DNA of 64,000 bases from Rhinopithecus roxellana (GCF_007565055.1 NC_044552.1:149873859-149937858), one strand, 5' to 3'; shown: positions 1 to 11,469, counted from the stretch's first letter. The notes: generated by a model not told the origin, from the letters alone. Program-made: numbers and translations.

Positions 1-18
1 CACACCTTGGGCAAGGCT

Positions 19-117
19 GCCTGGAGTTAGCCTGAATGCTTGCAGAGGGCCGCCTGGAGTTAGCCTGAACGCTTGCAGAGGGCCGCCTGGAGTTAGCCTG
101 AACGCCTGCAGAGAGAA
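19..117. repeat. 33-bp minisatellite, three copies
   Basis: A unit starting GCCTGGAGTTAGCC recurs at 19, 52 and 85, exactly 33 bp apart, with only a few substitutions between copies. The array may continue upstream of the window in degenerate form. Confidence 0.9.
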
Positions 118-1571
118 GTAGAGCAGGGAGGCCACCCAGGGCTCGCTTGCTGCTGTGGAGTGAGTCAGTCCAATCGTGGACATGCGTGGAGATCACACTC
201 TGGGGCTGGCCTTGCAGTGGCCTCTCCTCCTTCCTGGCCGCATATATTTTGTGACTGTGAGCACAAAGTCTAACCCTAAGAAAGAGTTAATGTAAAGCAC
301 AGTCATACAAACCCCAAGTTAGGGACAGCAGTCGGGGTTAGGGACAGTGGTCAGGGTTACAGGCAGGGAGTAAATCCTGAATGGTGGAGTCCTGCAGACG
401 CAGATGGGACCTGAGGACGTAATAAATAACCGGTGAGTGCCTGAGAGCTCTGTGCGTCCTGCAGCCCCTAGACCATTAATCAGAAACCAGCAACTGAAGG
501 CCTGGCTGGCCAAACATTAATCACAAAGCAATTAACCCAGCACAGACACGGGGGAGGGAAGGGGGCTGGAGGAGGAGGACAAAGCTGGCTGGGGTGCAGG
601 GGCTCCCCTCCTTCAGAAGGAGAGTGTGATTTGGAAGAGGTGAAGGCACACAGATCCTTTTAAACGTTGAGGTGTGGCCTCACCAAGGAACTTGATTTTC
701 TGTCGGTACCTTGGGTTTTGTTTTACAACAGGAAAAAGAAAAATCATGTGCTGTGAGAATCCACGCTTGCCCCTTTGTTTGGATCCAAGCTTCCTCTTTG
801 CATAGCTGGTGTGGGAAAGCCCGCCTGTGTGTGCTGCGCGGGCTTGGTTGGTGGTGCTGTTCACTTGGATAGCGGTTTACCTGTGTAAAAATGTGGAGGA
901 TAAGAAGCTAGTATGTTTACATGAAGCTGGGTGATGCTGGAAGCATAACATTTTGATTAAATTCAGGATTGGTTTTTGCCATGTTCACATTCACAGATAA
1001 TATTATGGCTTCAGATTCTGTCACTGTGCAAACTTTGGAGGTTGTTGGGAGGCCCCGCAGTTGGGTCCTGGAGGAGGAGGTCTGCTCCTGGCACAGAAGC
1101 TGTGCGCTGGGCGAGCCCGGCCTCCGTCCCCTCATCCATGCTGATAGTAGGCACTTGCGTTTGGAAAATCGGAGAAGTCTTTCTCTCATCAGAACAGGAA
1201 AGCATTGCAACCTGCCTCTGTCTTGTAATGATTTCTCATATTGTGGAAATTACTGAAGTAATTCCCCGAGGCCCAGGTTATGGGACTCAGGGGAACTGCC
1301 CATTTCCCACGTAAAATTTGAAATATAATTAATCATTTTCTTAAGAGAACCAACCACATAATTACATTCATTAATTAACATTCATTAATTATTTGCCTTA
1401 GTCGCGATTGCTCATCAAAACAAGAAACGTTTTGGAATGGAAAGAAAAGCACACACACGTACACACACGCGCTCATCATAAGCCCTTTAGAGTTGGGGAA
1501 GCCGAGGCCGGGAGAAGGCGCAGCCTCTCAGGGCAGGGCTGTGATGGAAACTTCTAAATACACAGTCCCTT

Positions 1572-1868
1572 GGCCAGGCACATGCCTGTAATCCCAGCAC
1601 CTTGGGAGGCCAAGGCAGGTAGACCACTTAAGCCTAGGAGTTGGAGACCAGCCTGGGCAACATAGCAAGACCCCACCTCTACAAAAAAATACATAATTAG
1701 CAGAGCATGGTGGTGCATGCCTGTAGTCCCAGAGACTTGGGAGGCTAAGGAGGGAGGATCACCTGAGCCTGGGGAGGTTGATGCTGCAGTGAGCGGTGAT
1801 CGCACCACTGCACTCCAGCCTGGGCAACAGTGCAAGACCCTGTCTCCAAAACAAAACAAAACAAAAGA
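1572..1868 (+). mobile_element. Alu (old, AluJ-like)
   Basis: Sense Alu starting GGCCAGGCA and ending in a (CAAAA)n-type tail. It has GACCAGCCTGGGCAACATAG and many substitutions, typical of the oldest Alu group, and lacks several bases of the promoter-side GTGGCTCAC motif. No clear target-site duplication remains. Confidence 0.9.
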
Positions 1869-2593
1869 TCCTGACGGCCGATTTTCACGCTGCATTTATT
1901 CCAGGTAAAGCTGACAGTTTCCGTGTTTTGCTGAGAACCTTCTCCCCTGGCAGCTCTGCCAAAGCCTGTAACATTTCACAATGTTACTTCTTCTATCAGG
2001 GAAGGGGAAGGGACTTATTAGTGAAGGAGGAGCTTTTCTTTCTTTCCAAGGGACTTTCTTACCTTCTTGAAAAGTCAAAAGGTTTGTGCTCTGCAGGCAC
2101 CAGGAACCCAGAGGCGGCTGAGTAAAAGGATGCCACTGCACCCAGGCACAAGATGTGTAAAGCATTACCACAGGAGGGTAAACCCTTATGCAGGCTGAAA
2201 AACGCAGCAAAATAGAAGGTGCAGGTTGTTCCTGTCTGCCAAAAGGAGGTGTTGCTTTTGATCCTGATTTCAATCTCATAAGCTGTAGTATACTGTATCC
2301 TTATAAAGAAATGTAATTTGGAAAGTGCGGATAAGTGAAGCAGCCTGAACCGGAGAAAACCCGTGTGTGTATGTGTGTGGGGGGAATGGGTGTCAGTAGA
2401 CCTTTCTTTTTCTGACGGTGGAGCAAGAAAATTGCGTCAGTATGAGCAGGGGGAGCAGCCGGATTTAGAAGATGTGTTTCGTGTGGACTTTGGGAGTTCA
2501 AATTGCATTCACAATGCATGGTTCACCCCTTTGAGCCTTAAGTTTTGGTTTCCGTGGGTACAGTAGTTCCCTTTCTCTTCCTTCCCTTCTCAG

Positions 2594-2726
2594 TCCCGGC
2601 TGAGACAGCAGGACATCGGCCTGAAGACCCACCTGGACCAGCTGGACCTGCAGATCAGCAAGCTGCAGCTGGATGTGGGCACAGCCTCAGGGGAGGCCCT
2701 GGACAGCGACAGCAGGCCCAGCTCAG
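2594..2726 (+). CDS. DACT2: DACT2 coding exon 2 (dapper antagonist of beta-catenin 2)
   Basis: This 133-bp exon is bounded by an AG acceptor at 2592-2593 after a pyrimidine-rich stretch and a GT donor at 2727. It encodes 44 residues plus the first base of a split glycine codon. The peptide (SRLRQQDIGLK, then leucines at roughly heptad spacing, then LDSDSRPSSG) is the conserved N-terminal leucine-zipper region of the Dapper/Frodo family, which in the family mediates dimerisation. DACT2 is a cytoplasmic scaffold of about 774 residues in human that dampens TGF-beta/Nodal receptor signalling and modulates Wnt through Dishevelled. The first coding exon (about 82 codons by subtraction) is not in the window, so positions 1-2593 are intron 1. 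The assignment is from recognition of the protein and is supported by two further exons in phase. Confidence 0.95.
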
Positions 2727-3434
2727 GTACCAGGGTGCCCCGACCTCCTGGACACAGGGGCAGGCACGCAGCCCAGGCAGAGGTGAAGCCTGTCCCGCTA
2801 GCCCGTCTCGGGCTGAAATTCCATTCCACTGCTCTCCCAGTGTCCGTGCAGGGAGGCGGCCGCTTCATCAGGCTGATCTGAAAGTTAGGAGGCAACACTG
2901 AAGCGTTTCTCAGGGCATATATATTAATTGGCTACCTCGCTCTTATTTTTTTAATTTGCAAAAATCACACTGTGGTCTAAGTGACATCGCTGGACTCAGG
3001 AGGCCTGGGGCTGAAGCACCTCCCCAGACTGGTCTCCTTCTCAACTTGGCAGGTGCCAGGGAAGAGAGAGAGACAGGGGCCAGGGGCCTGTCCTCAACGG
3101 GCTGAAATCCAGAGGAAGAGGCCACCCCTTAGGCAGGCATCGACCACCCAGGACTAAAGGGACCACTTGCCAGGAAAAGGGAGGGCCAGTGCTGCCAAGT
3201 GGGGGTGGAGTGGGCTCTCACTGACTCACTGACAGCCCCTGGGAAGAATCCTGAACATCTTCACCTGAGCCACACTCTCCCAGGCCGGCCGTGTGGACGA
3301 TGGCCCACAGCCTCCGGTAGCCTCAGCTCAGGGGTTTCCCTGGGCCCCCCTGTGCCGTGACAAGCTCAGGAGGAAGGGGGTCCCTGGGCTCTTCTGGATG
3401 GGGGTCACTGACCTGCCTTGTCTGCTGTGTCCAG
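2727..3434 (+). other. DACT2: DACT2 intron 2
   Basis: A 708-bp GC-rich intron with GT...AG ends. I see no repeats or other genes inside it. Confidence 0.9.
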
Positions 3435-3713
3435 GCTTTTACGAGATGAGTGACGGTGGATCCTGCTCTCTGTCCACGTCCTGTGCCTCTGTCTGCAGTG
3501 ACCACATCTCTCCCTCGCTGGGCAGTTTGTTGCCTGTGGCCCAGGCCCCCAAGGCCAGGCCCAGCATGGGGGACTGGAGGCCCCGGTCAGTTGATGAGAC
3601 TGCTGTGCCAGTGTGGAGACCCCAGGCTACCGAGGAGGGCACCAGGCCCCGGGGCAGCATGGAGAATGCAGGCCAGCCGTGGGGCACATTCTGGCCCAGG
3701 CCGGTGTCTACAG
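3435..3713 (+). CDS. DACT2: DACT2 coding exon 3
   Basis: The 279-bp exon starts after AG at 3433-3434, completes the split glycine codon and continues with FYEMSDGGSCSLSTSCAS, a serine-rich segment strongly conserved in Dapper proteins. It ends before the donor GTAAGA at 3714 and again leaves one base in the last codon, so it is phase 1 at both ends. The later part (residues around DWRPRSVDE and WGTFWPRPVSTG) matches DACT2 rather than DACT1 or DACT3. No stop or frameshift is present. The open frame continues past the donor into intron 3 for about 40 codons, which has no support as coding sequence. Confidence 0.95.
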
Positions 3714-4752
3714 GTAAGAAACCGCCAGGGAAGGTGGGGGTCTCATCTCAGGCACAGAGGATGGCGGAGTGCAGTCCCCAGCTGTTGAGGGCAGAGCGAG
3801 GGACCCCACATGGGCGCGCCCTCAGGCTCTAACGGATGCTGGAAGGCCTCCGTGGGCCGTGTGGTGGTTTGGATGGAGGCAGGAATCAAACGTGGCCATG
3901 TGCATCACCACTGGCTCTTCTAACACACAGCACTTTTCCCTGTATTTAAAATGGACATCAACAAGCTTAAAAACGATCCTTCAAAAACCCTGGATCCACT
4001 GGTGTTTGGAGGGAGAGCGGGGTTGAAAGCGCTGGTGGGGAGAGAACAGGGCTCATGCCTGGATCCCACCTGCGGGCCCAGGAGGGGCTGTAGTTGTCTT
4101 CAGACTGTCTCCAAAAGCACAGATTTCATTTTTGGCCTTGTTTTATTTGTAATACAAGGCCTGGTTTAGTAATAACCATTTGGTCTTTTCTTACTGAGAA
4201 GCCCCGTGGTTTCCTCCAGGGCATCTGCAGGGACTAGCTTCATGCCCCTGGCCTCCCTCGGGGCTCCATCCCACCGCTGCGGGGCCTCTTCAGCCTCCAA
4301 GCCTTCAGGGAAATAAGGGCGCTGAACTGGCGACTCTTACTCCCCATGCGTTCTCCTTCAGGGGGAAGGATGAGAATGAGCTGAGGGGGCTGTGCCGCAG
4401 GTGCAAACAGGGCCCCGCACCCTGTGTCTAGAGGCAGACAGGGCCCCGCGCCCTCTGTCTAGACACAGACGGATCCCCGCGCCCTCTGTCTAGACACAGA
4501 CGGATCCCCGCGCCCTCTGTCTAGACACAGATGGGGCCCCGCGCCCTCTGTCTAGATGCAGACGGGGCCCCGCGCCGTGTCTAGATGCGGACCCCGGTGA
4601 CTAGAGTCGCCGCCTCCCGTGGGACCCAGGAGTTCCTCCAAGCAGTGAATGAGCAGCGCTTCCTTCCTGGCTGCATTTCATGCATGAAATGAAATCAACA
4701 GCACATGAAATCCTCTCCGTGTTACGTGTTTGTTCATTTTTCTCGTTCCTAG
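3714..4752 (+). other. DACT2: DACT2 intron 3
   Basis: A 1039-bp intron with GTAAGA donor and TTCCTAG acceptor. It contains a roughly 31-bp minisatellite (4412-4592) ending about 160 bp before exon 4. Confidence 0.9.
4412..4592. repeat. minisatellite of about 31 bp in DACT2 intron 3
   Basis: Five to six copies of a GC-rich unit containing CCCCGCGCCCTCTGTCTAGA. Each unit carries a TCTAGA hexamer. Copies in the middle are nearly identical, and those at the edges vary and are shorter. Confidence 0.9.
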
Positions 4753-6416
4753 GTGATCTTGACAGAGCCCTGATGGCAGACACGGGGCTCCAGAAAGCCA
4801 GCACAGGTGCTGAGCTCGTCGGGCTCCTCTGCCAGGGGGTGGACCTCCCGCTGCACATGCCAGACCCCAAGTATCGGCAAGACCTGGTGTCCCAGGGCAG
4901 CAGGGAGATGTACCCGTACCCCAGCCCCCTGCACGCTGTGGCTCTGCAGAGCCCCCTGTTTGCTCTGACTAAGGAAACCCCACAGGGCGGTGGCCCCTCG
5001 TGCCCCAGGGAGACCCCCCCAGGCCCCGCAGGTCTGAACACCATCCAGACTGGGCCGGTCCTCGAGGCTGGTCCGGCCAGAGCCAGAGCCTATATCGACA
5101 GGCTGCTGCATCTGTGGGGCCGGGAGACCCCAGCAAAAGGTAGTGGGGGAGAACAGGGACCTCTACGGCATGCAGCGTCCCCACCCCCACAGATGCAGGG
5201 GGGCTGCAGTACAGATGGTGGAGGGCGACTATTGGTCTTCGCCCCAGGGAGGGAGGACGAGGGAGGGCCAGCTCGGAGCAGGGGTGCCGGCAGGGGCCCC
5301 CGGCAGCAGGGATCCATGCCTCTTGAGGGTCCCCCGCACCCTGGCAACCTTCCAGAGGAGCCCTCGAACAGCCGCGTCCTCAGGGAGACCATGGCATGGC
5401 CCTCTCCCAGCTGGAAGGCCCAGCAGACACCCCCAGCTCAGGACTGTGGACGAGGCAACGTCATATCCCCATCCAGGATGCTGGACAAGAGCCCCTCACT
5501 GTCCCAAAGTGCCTCTGGGCACTTTGCCCACCCTTCCTTGGCTGCCAGTCTGAAAATGGGTTCCCCCAAGAGCAAGGCTGAAAAAATCAAGAGAAGCCCC
5601 ATGGACAAGGTGCTGAGGTTTGCAAGGCAGCCGCCGCTTCTACTGGAGAGGCCTGAGGGAGCCCCTGCAGCCGCCCAGCCGTCCCTGGAGTGGGACGCTG
5701 CCCACTGGTCCCCAGGGAGGGGTGGGCTCCCGCGGAGGCCAGCCTTGGCCTGGGAGGCACCCGGGCGCTCCTGTTCCGAGTCTACCCTCTACCCCGTGCC
5801 TGTCCTCGTCCCCCTGGCGGTGGCCCCGCAGGAGAGCCACCGGACCTCAACCCAAGCCCTGTTCCCCTTTGAGGCCGCACTGCTCACCTCGGTGGCCAGG
5901 AGGAAGCATCGCCGCTGGCAGTCCACTGTGGAGATTTCGGCCCGGGCCCACCTGGCCAGCAGTCCCGAGTCTAACCTGGTGCCCCCCAGGCCCGTGGCCA
6001 GAAGAGCAGGTGGCCCACAGGCCCGGGGCCGGCCCTTGCTGGTCCGCCAGGACGCCCACACCAGGAGCAACTCGGAGCCCTCCAAGCACTCGGCTGAGTG
6101 TGACCCACGGTTCCCCTCAGTCATCCCGGAGACCAGCGAGGGGGAGTCCAGTGACCACACCACCAACCGATTCGGAGATCAGGAGTCCAGCAGCAGCGAC
6201 GAGGAGGGCGGTGCCCAGAGCAGGGACTGTGACCTGGCACTGGGCTATGTGGCGGCCGGGCACACGGAGCTGGCCTGGACCCAGGAGGTCCCGGGCAGCT
6301 CGGGGCCACTCCTGTCCCCCGTGCCCAAGCTGTGCCGTATCAAGGCCTCCAAGGCCCTGAAGAAGAAGATCCGTAGGTTCCAGCCGACGGCCCTGAAGGT
6401 CATGACCATGGTGTGA
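4753..6416 (+). CDS. DACT2: DACT2 terminal coding exon 4 with PDZ-binding C terminus
   Basis: This 1664-bp last exon begins after the acceptor at 4751-4752, resumes the split glycine (G-DLDRAL) and runs 554 codons to TGA at 6414-6416. It holds most of DACT2. Conserved stretches include LLCQGVDLPLHMPDPKYRQD near the start, RAYIDRLLHLWGRETP, the basic KRSPMDKVLRFARQP motif, ARRKHRRWQST (possible nuclear-localisation basic patch), an acidic ESSSSDEEGG run, and the invariant C-terminal block KKKIRRFQPTALKVMTMV. The final MTMV is the PDZ ligand through which Dapper proteins bind the Dishevelled PDZ domain. Exons 2-4 together give 691 residues, matching a 774-residue family protein once exon 1 is added. 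The exon is GC-rich, which creates long shadow frames on both strands. Confidence 0.97.
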
Positions 6417-6945
6417 GGCGCAGTGACTGCATCAGGAGAAGCCTGCTGCACGCAGGGGCCCTTTCCCCGCAGCGTCCTGTGCATGTCTGGGTTTCAGTGT
6501 CATCTCGCCAAGCCGCTTTATCTTCCGAGGCCACCATTTAACAGGAGTCCCCTCCTGTTACACGCTCTGCCCATGGAGTATGCCGTGAGTCCCCGCGCCA
6601 GCGCAGACTTCCATGCAGAGCTCTGGTTTCAGATGCCAGCAGACTCCCCGGCCGACCTAGCATCTCTTTTCAACGTCTGCCCAGGATACTGCTTCTGGCA
6701 GGCGCCTTGTTTCCACCTTGTCATCCTCCCATGGCCTTCCCCTGCCCTCCCTGCCCTCACTCCCCTCTGGCTGGGGAAGCGTTTCCCAATCCTTTGACCA
6801 TTCCTCCCCAGAAGCGTTTTAAAGAGGCGGTTGCAGGACTCTGTGCTGGAAATTGAATTGGAGTTTAAACTCCATGTTATGCTGTCAGCGTACACAGACA
6901 ACCAAATTATGCCATGATCTCAAATAAAAGGAACTTTTTCTTTCC
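6417..6945 (+). other. DACT2: DACT2 3' UTR with poly(A) signal
   Basis: The sequence after the stop is unique, non-Alu DNA. A canonical AATAAA lies at 6923-6928, followed by T-rich and GT-containing sequence, so cleavage is expected near 6940-6950. This gives a short 3' UTR of about 530 bases. The cleavage position is inferred. Confidence 0.75.
6923..6928 (+). promoter_or_regulatory. polyadenylation signal of DACT2
   Basis: Exact AATAAA hexamer about 507 bases after the DACT2 stop, the first such hexamer downstream of the gene, with a T-rich downstream element from 6935. Confidence 0.75.
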
Positions 6946-7104
6946 TCTTAACTTCCTTCTCCCTGTTTCCTTGGGTGGCACATGGTAGGGGCACCATCAT
7001 CTTCATGCCTGCCCGTCACAGGGCACACGCCAGCTTTGGGCGGGGAACGCACCTTATGAGTGAGTAGAGACTAAACTCTGGTTTAGTATAAAAAGTAAGG
7101 CATA

Positions 7105-7420
7105 GGCCGGGTGCGGTGGCTCATGCCTGTAATCCCAGCAGTTTGGGAGTCTGAGGCGGGCGGATCACAAGGTCAGAAGATCAAGACCATCCTGGCCAAC
7201 ATGGTGAAACCCCGTCTCTACTAAAAATACAAAAAACAGAAATACAAAAAAATTAGCTGGGTTTGGTGGCACGCACCTGTGATCCCACCTACTCGGGAGG
7301 CTGAGGCAGGAGAATCACTTGAACCTGGGAGGTGGAGGTTGCAGTGTGCAGAGATTGCGCCACTGCACTCCAGCCTGGGTGACAAGAGCGAAACTCCATC
7401 TCAAAAAAAGAAAAGAAAAA
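7105..7420 (+). mobile_element. Alu (AluS-like) with target-site duplication
   Basis: Full-length sense Alu beginning GGCCGGGTGCGGTGG. The mid A-rich linker is enlarged (ACAAAAAACAGAAATAC). A 14-bp target-site duplication (AAAAGTARGGCATA) lies at 7091-7104 and 7421-7434. Confidence 0.95.
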
Positions 7421-7434
7421 AAAAGTAGGGCATA

Positions 7435-10176
7435 AAAGTGTTTTGGGAAAAAAAAAAAACTTTTTTTTTTTGGTGTTTACTTTTCCAAACGGAATTCTCC
7501 TCAACTCTTCAAGAAGAAAGATAGCAGTGTTTTCAGGTAAGCTGCCTGGTGAGGCTCACAGCATTTTCAAATCAGAAAGCAGCTTTCTCCTGAAAGATAA
7601 AAAGAATTTGCCATGAAGGTGAAGAAGGCCATTGAAGCCCCCCGTGGACATCCTGGGCCCCTCAGGGCAGATGCAGCTGGGCAGAATCGTTGGAAGGAAG
7701 CCAGTCAGAAAACCAGCGGAAGACAGGAGTAGATTTGGAAGGAGGCGTGAAATATTCCTGGAACAAGGAGTTGGTTTTAGATGCCTATAGGGAACTTCAG
7801 ATCTAGAACAAAGCGGAGGTGAGGGGGAGGCTGCTGCTGAGCTCCCTGACAGTGAAGACAGTGGGGGCAGGGTCTGCTCTCTGTGCAAAACACAAGAAAA
7901 TGCAAGCATTTCCAGGGGCCAGAGCAGACAGATTTAACACCCATTGAGCTCCTCTGTGTGCCCTTTCACCTGCCCTTCCTGAAATCTGCTTCCGCACAGA
8001 AGGCCAGAATCTTCCTCAAGCTTTCTAAAACCTGCACTGAAATTTCAAAGGATGATTCAAACCCACTCACGGATGGGGGTTTTACCGTAAAAGTTAATTC
8101 ACAGGGTGTTTTATAAAAATGGCATCATTTTTAGGATGAAGCGTGGCTTCTCCGGGACCACTGAGCAGGTGAGGTTGTGAAGACTGCCCCGTAGCCTGAG
8201 TCCCCGTCCTCACTCAGGACTGTGGGCCCAGCCTCAGTCCACGCATTTTTTTTGTAGCTGACCATGCTGAAGACATGGCTGGGAAGTTCATTAAGTCATA
8301 CGTTCTGGTCATTCACTGGGGCTTTCCACAGGAGCTCTGAGTGCACTATCCAGAAGGAGCAAACTTCTTTTCACCCTCTATGGTGACCTAGCTTGTATCA
8401 CAGCTCTTGGGAGCTCAGACTCCAGGTTGCAAGCCACGATCACAGGGAATCAGCCCAGAAGGGGAGTGAGTGCAGTGGGTCTGGGCTTCTCAGGGTCTTC
8501 TGACAGTGCCTGTCTTTTTTAGAAAGCTGGGCGTGGTTTCCTAACCACTCAGATTCCAACGTGCAGCCTGAGGGGTGCATTCCAGCCGAGCCAATCCAAA
8601 TCCCGGCCTGCTCCACACAGCCCTGAATGGACCAGGAGAACCAAGCAGACTCCAGACAAAATGCAGCCGTCACATCGTGGGCAGGAAGGGTCCTCAGTGA
8701 TCTGACAATCCAAATCAATCAATCAATAGTTCTCTTTCCCTTGTCTGTCCATCCTGTCTTTCTCAATAATGTACTCTCTGGCTCTTGCTTTCTCTCTCTC
8801 TCCCTCTCTCAAAGTCTCTCTCCCCCCCCACCCCCGCTTTTTAACTGTGGAGGCCCAAACATGCATTTCAGTTTGCCCCAGGCCCAAGGCCTTGCCAGGG
8901 CTCTTCTACTCTCCAGTAGGTTTGGAGTAAATAAGTAGAATTCTCACAGATTCCATGGGGGTCCTCGGAGGGTCCCCCAGCCCTCCTGCCCCGTCTGGCC
9001 AGCACCCCGACTCCTTGGCTCTGCTCAGTGCTCTGCAGGACCAGGCAGCCCAGTACTTGAGGACAGCCCTGGCTCCAGTTCCCATCCTGCCTGGCCCTGG
9101 TAATAGCCTGGCTGAGTCAGCTTCCCCCTTCATCGAATGAAGCTGATCGCTCCTCAGGGTTTGGAAGGAGGTGTAAGCTGGCAGCTTGAAAAGGGACCCA
9201 CGTCTGTCTGTGCTCCTCAAAGTAGGGACAAGGGGTGAGTTGGCCCAGGTTGTGGCCTCCCTGTAGTGTGCAGAGTTGGTGAGGCTCCCTGACCCCGCTG
9301 CAAACATCGCCCAGGCACCACTAGGAAGAGCCGGCGGATGCCACATGCAGGCCTAGGGCAGATAGCAGCCTGGGGAAATGCTTTAAAACACAGAGCTAAC
9401 AATTAGAATGCCGGTCATAAGAAGCCCTTTTTTGAGAGGGCTGACAACAGGGTGCTGCTGGGTGTGGCAGAGTCTTAAGCACCGTGAATTCAGAGAACAG
9501 GGATTTGCAAGAAGTCTGCGTGGCCGAGGCAGACGTGCAGAAAGAGGATGGATGGATTCGCCCCGTGGTGAACATTCATCTCCTGAATGTCTTATGTTCT
9601 GTGCATATTTTTCCTCTAAACAAACATAATGGAAACCACTCACACTGAAGCAGAAATGAACCAGGAAGCCCAGCAAGGCAGGGCGTGGCCTGTCCTATGA
9701 GGGGTGTGATTGATTTGATGACCGGGGCAGCCTTCAAGTGCATTGGAAGACAGAGAGGCTGTTTCCTTCTCTCTCAAGTGATTAAAAAGTAGACAATGTA
9801 GAATTTGACTTCCGGGGCCTTTAGGACTAACTTCTAGCATGCTTACAATAAAAATATTTTAACAAAAATAAAAATAACAGGATAAAATTGCTCTTTATCC
9901 ATTCTATCCTAAAATACCCTATTCTACAATAAAAGGATAAAGAATTAAAGTTAAGCTAAAGTAAAAAATATGTCAGGAATTCTAAATTATAAGGATGTGT
10001 GAAAGATTAAATTATAATATTAGGGAAAATGTCCCAACCTACTTTAGCAAATCATACGTTATCACTGAAGAAAACAGAGCATATCATTACTGATTAAATT
10101 CAGGAATATAAGTGGGTGCCCTAGCAAAGCTTTCTCTCTGCATCCTCTTGCTCCAGCTTGTAGAATAATAAAAGCC
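7435..10176. other. intergenic sequence, no gene seen
   Basis: A short poly(A)/poly(T) palindrome is at about 7448-7471 and a CT/C-rich low-complexity stretch at about 8787-8838. From about 9840 to 10080 the DNA is AT-rich. Short frames here lack any recognisable family. Confidence 0.6.
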
Positions 10177-10614
10177 TGTCTTGGTCCATTTTGTGTTGCT
10201 GTAACAGAACTGAGTAATTGAAAAAGAAAAACAGCTTATTTGGCTCATGATATGGGTGACTGGGAAGTTTGAGACGGGCAGTTGCATCTGATAAGGCCTT
10301 TATGCTGCTTCTACCCACGGCAGAAAGCAGAAGGGGACCGGGTGTGTGCAAAGAGACACATGGTAAGAGAAGAAGCAAGAGAGAGAAGCCGAGGAAGCCG
10401 TTCTTTTAACCACCCGCTCTCTTGGGAACTAGGCCATTCCCCCAGCACGAGAACTCACTTAGCTCTGAAGGACCATGTCGGTCTATTAATGAGGGCTCTG
10501 CCCCCATGGCCCAGACACCTCCAGGCCCCACCTCCCAACACCACCACATTGGGGATCAAATTTCAAATTTTGGCAGAAGTTTTGGTGGGGACAAACCACA
10601 TGCAAACCATAGCA
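10177..10614 (-). mobile_element. solo LTR of MST type (ERVL-MaLR)
   Basis: In reverse orientation this matches the MST LTR layout: it begins TGTCTTGGTCCATTTTGTG (reverse of the LTR end) and finishes at CCATAGCA (reverse of the LTR start TGCTATGG). Between these are AAGGCCTTTATGCTGC-like, AGGGCTCTGCCCCCATG and CCCCACCTCCCAACACC motifs. No internal retroviral region is present, so it is a solo LTR. Confidence 0.8.
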
Positions 10615-11160
10615 GAGCCCTCTTGGGATAGAATCCGAGGTTCTGTACAGTTACTGGATGCTAAACATGAAATACATAAAGTCTGATGAAAAACAGTAGT
10701 GCATCTGGAATGGATTTAACGCAGTCCCACTTTACAGGTCAAGTATTTATTTAATATCTGTGAATAAATGAAAGATCAGTAAAAAAAGGGCAAAATTATT
10801 GTATCTACAGATTCTATGTGGCTTTAATGTGATGGTGCCTAGTTTATAAATGGTTGATAAAAAACATACTTATTTTTAAAGATTAAAGTCCACAGGAATT
10901 TGTTGACTCTCTTTTTCAATCACTTACGTAGTTGACCCTGCTAGGCTTCGAAATGATGCTGTAAACCAGACATGTTCACACACCGCGGCCCTCAGTCTTG
11001 TCACATGGGCCCCGCCACTCTCCAGCAGACACAGCCCTTTTCAAAGGGGGCTTGGCCGGTGAAAGCTATACACAGGGTCTGTTCTTTCATTCACTCAGTT
11101 ACCAAACGTGCTGAGCTCACTGGGTGACTGCCTGTGCAGTCACGGTTGGGAGGTGCGGAC
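10615..11160. other. intergenic sequence, no gene seen
   Basis: Unique, partly AT-rich DNA between the MST LTR and the 29-bp minisatellite. I see no gene or clear repeat. Confidence 0.5.
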
Positions 11161-11165
11161 AGGAA

Positions 11166-11464
11166 GGGGCTCCTCCCCTCCTCCCCTGAGCACCAGGGCC
11201 CCTCCCCTCCTCCCCTGAGCACCGGGGCTCCTCCCCTCCTCTCCTGAGCACTGGGGCTCCTCCCCTCCTCCCCTGAGCACCGGGGCTCCTCCCCTCCTCT
11301 CCTGAGCACTGGGGCTCCTCCCCTCCTCCCCTGAGCACCGGGGCCCCTCCCCTCCTCCCCTGAGCACTGGGGCTCCTCCCCTCCTCTCCTGAGCACCGGG
11401 GCTCCTCCCCTCCTCCCCTGAGCACTGGGGCTCCTCCCCTCCTCCCCTGAGCACTGGGGCTCCT
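11166..11464. repeat. 29-bp minisatellite, ten copies
   Basis: A C-rich unit containing CTCCTCCCCTCCTCCCCTGAG recurs ten times at 29-bp spacing, each copy followed by a GCACC/GCACT variant position. Copies alternate between CACCGGGG and CACTGGGG and between CTCCCC and CTCTCC, which suggests a two-unit expansion step. The C-rich strand makes the minus strand G-rich. Because 29 is not a multiple of three, all three minus frames read similar Gly/Arg-rich peptides, so the open frames there are artefacts. Confidence 0.95.
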
Positions 11465-11469
11465 TAAGG

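Larger units (their letters stand above)
1..2593 (+). other. DACT2: DACT2 intron 1 (3' part)
   Basis: No coding exon is visible here apart from the acceptor region at its end. It contains a 33-bp minisatellite (19-115), a TAAT-rich unique block (about 1310-1400) and one old Alu (1572-1868). Short frames on both strands have no recognisable similarity. Confidence 0.8.

Noticed and set aside
301..365. Interstitial telomere-like GTTAGGG motifs
   Set aside because: Only two or three scattered GGTTAGGGACAG occurrences with unrelated spacing. There is no TTAGGG array.
5620..6360. 246-codon frame overlapping DACT2 exon 4 in another phase, and other frames on both strands there
   Set aside because: They are shadows of a GC-rich coding exon. 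Only the spliced DACT2 phase has family similarity and consistent splice phases.
11166..11464. CRISPR-like regular array
   Set aside because: Units are contiguous with no unique spacers, and the genome is primate. It is a minisatellite.
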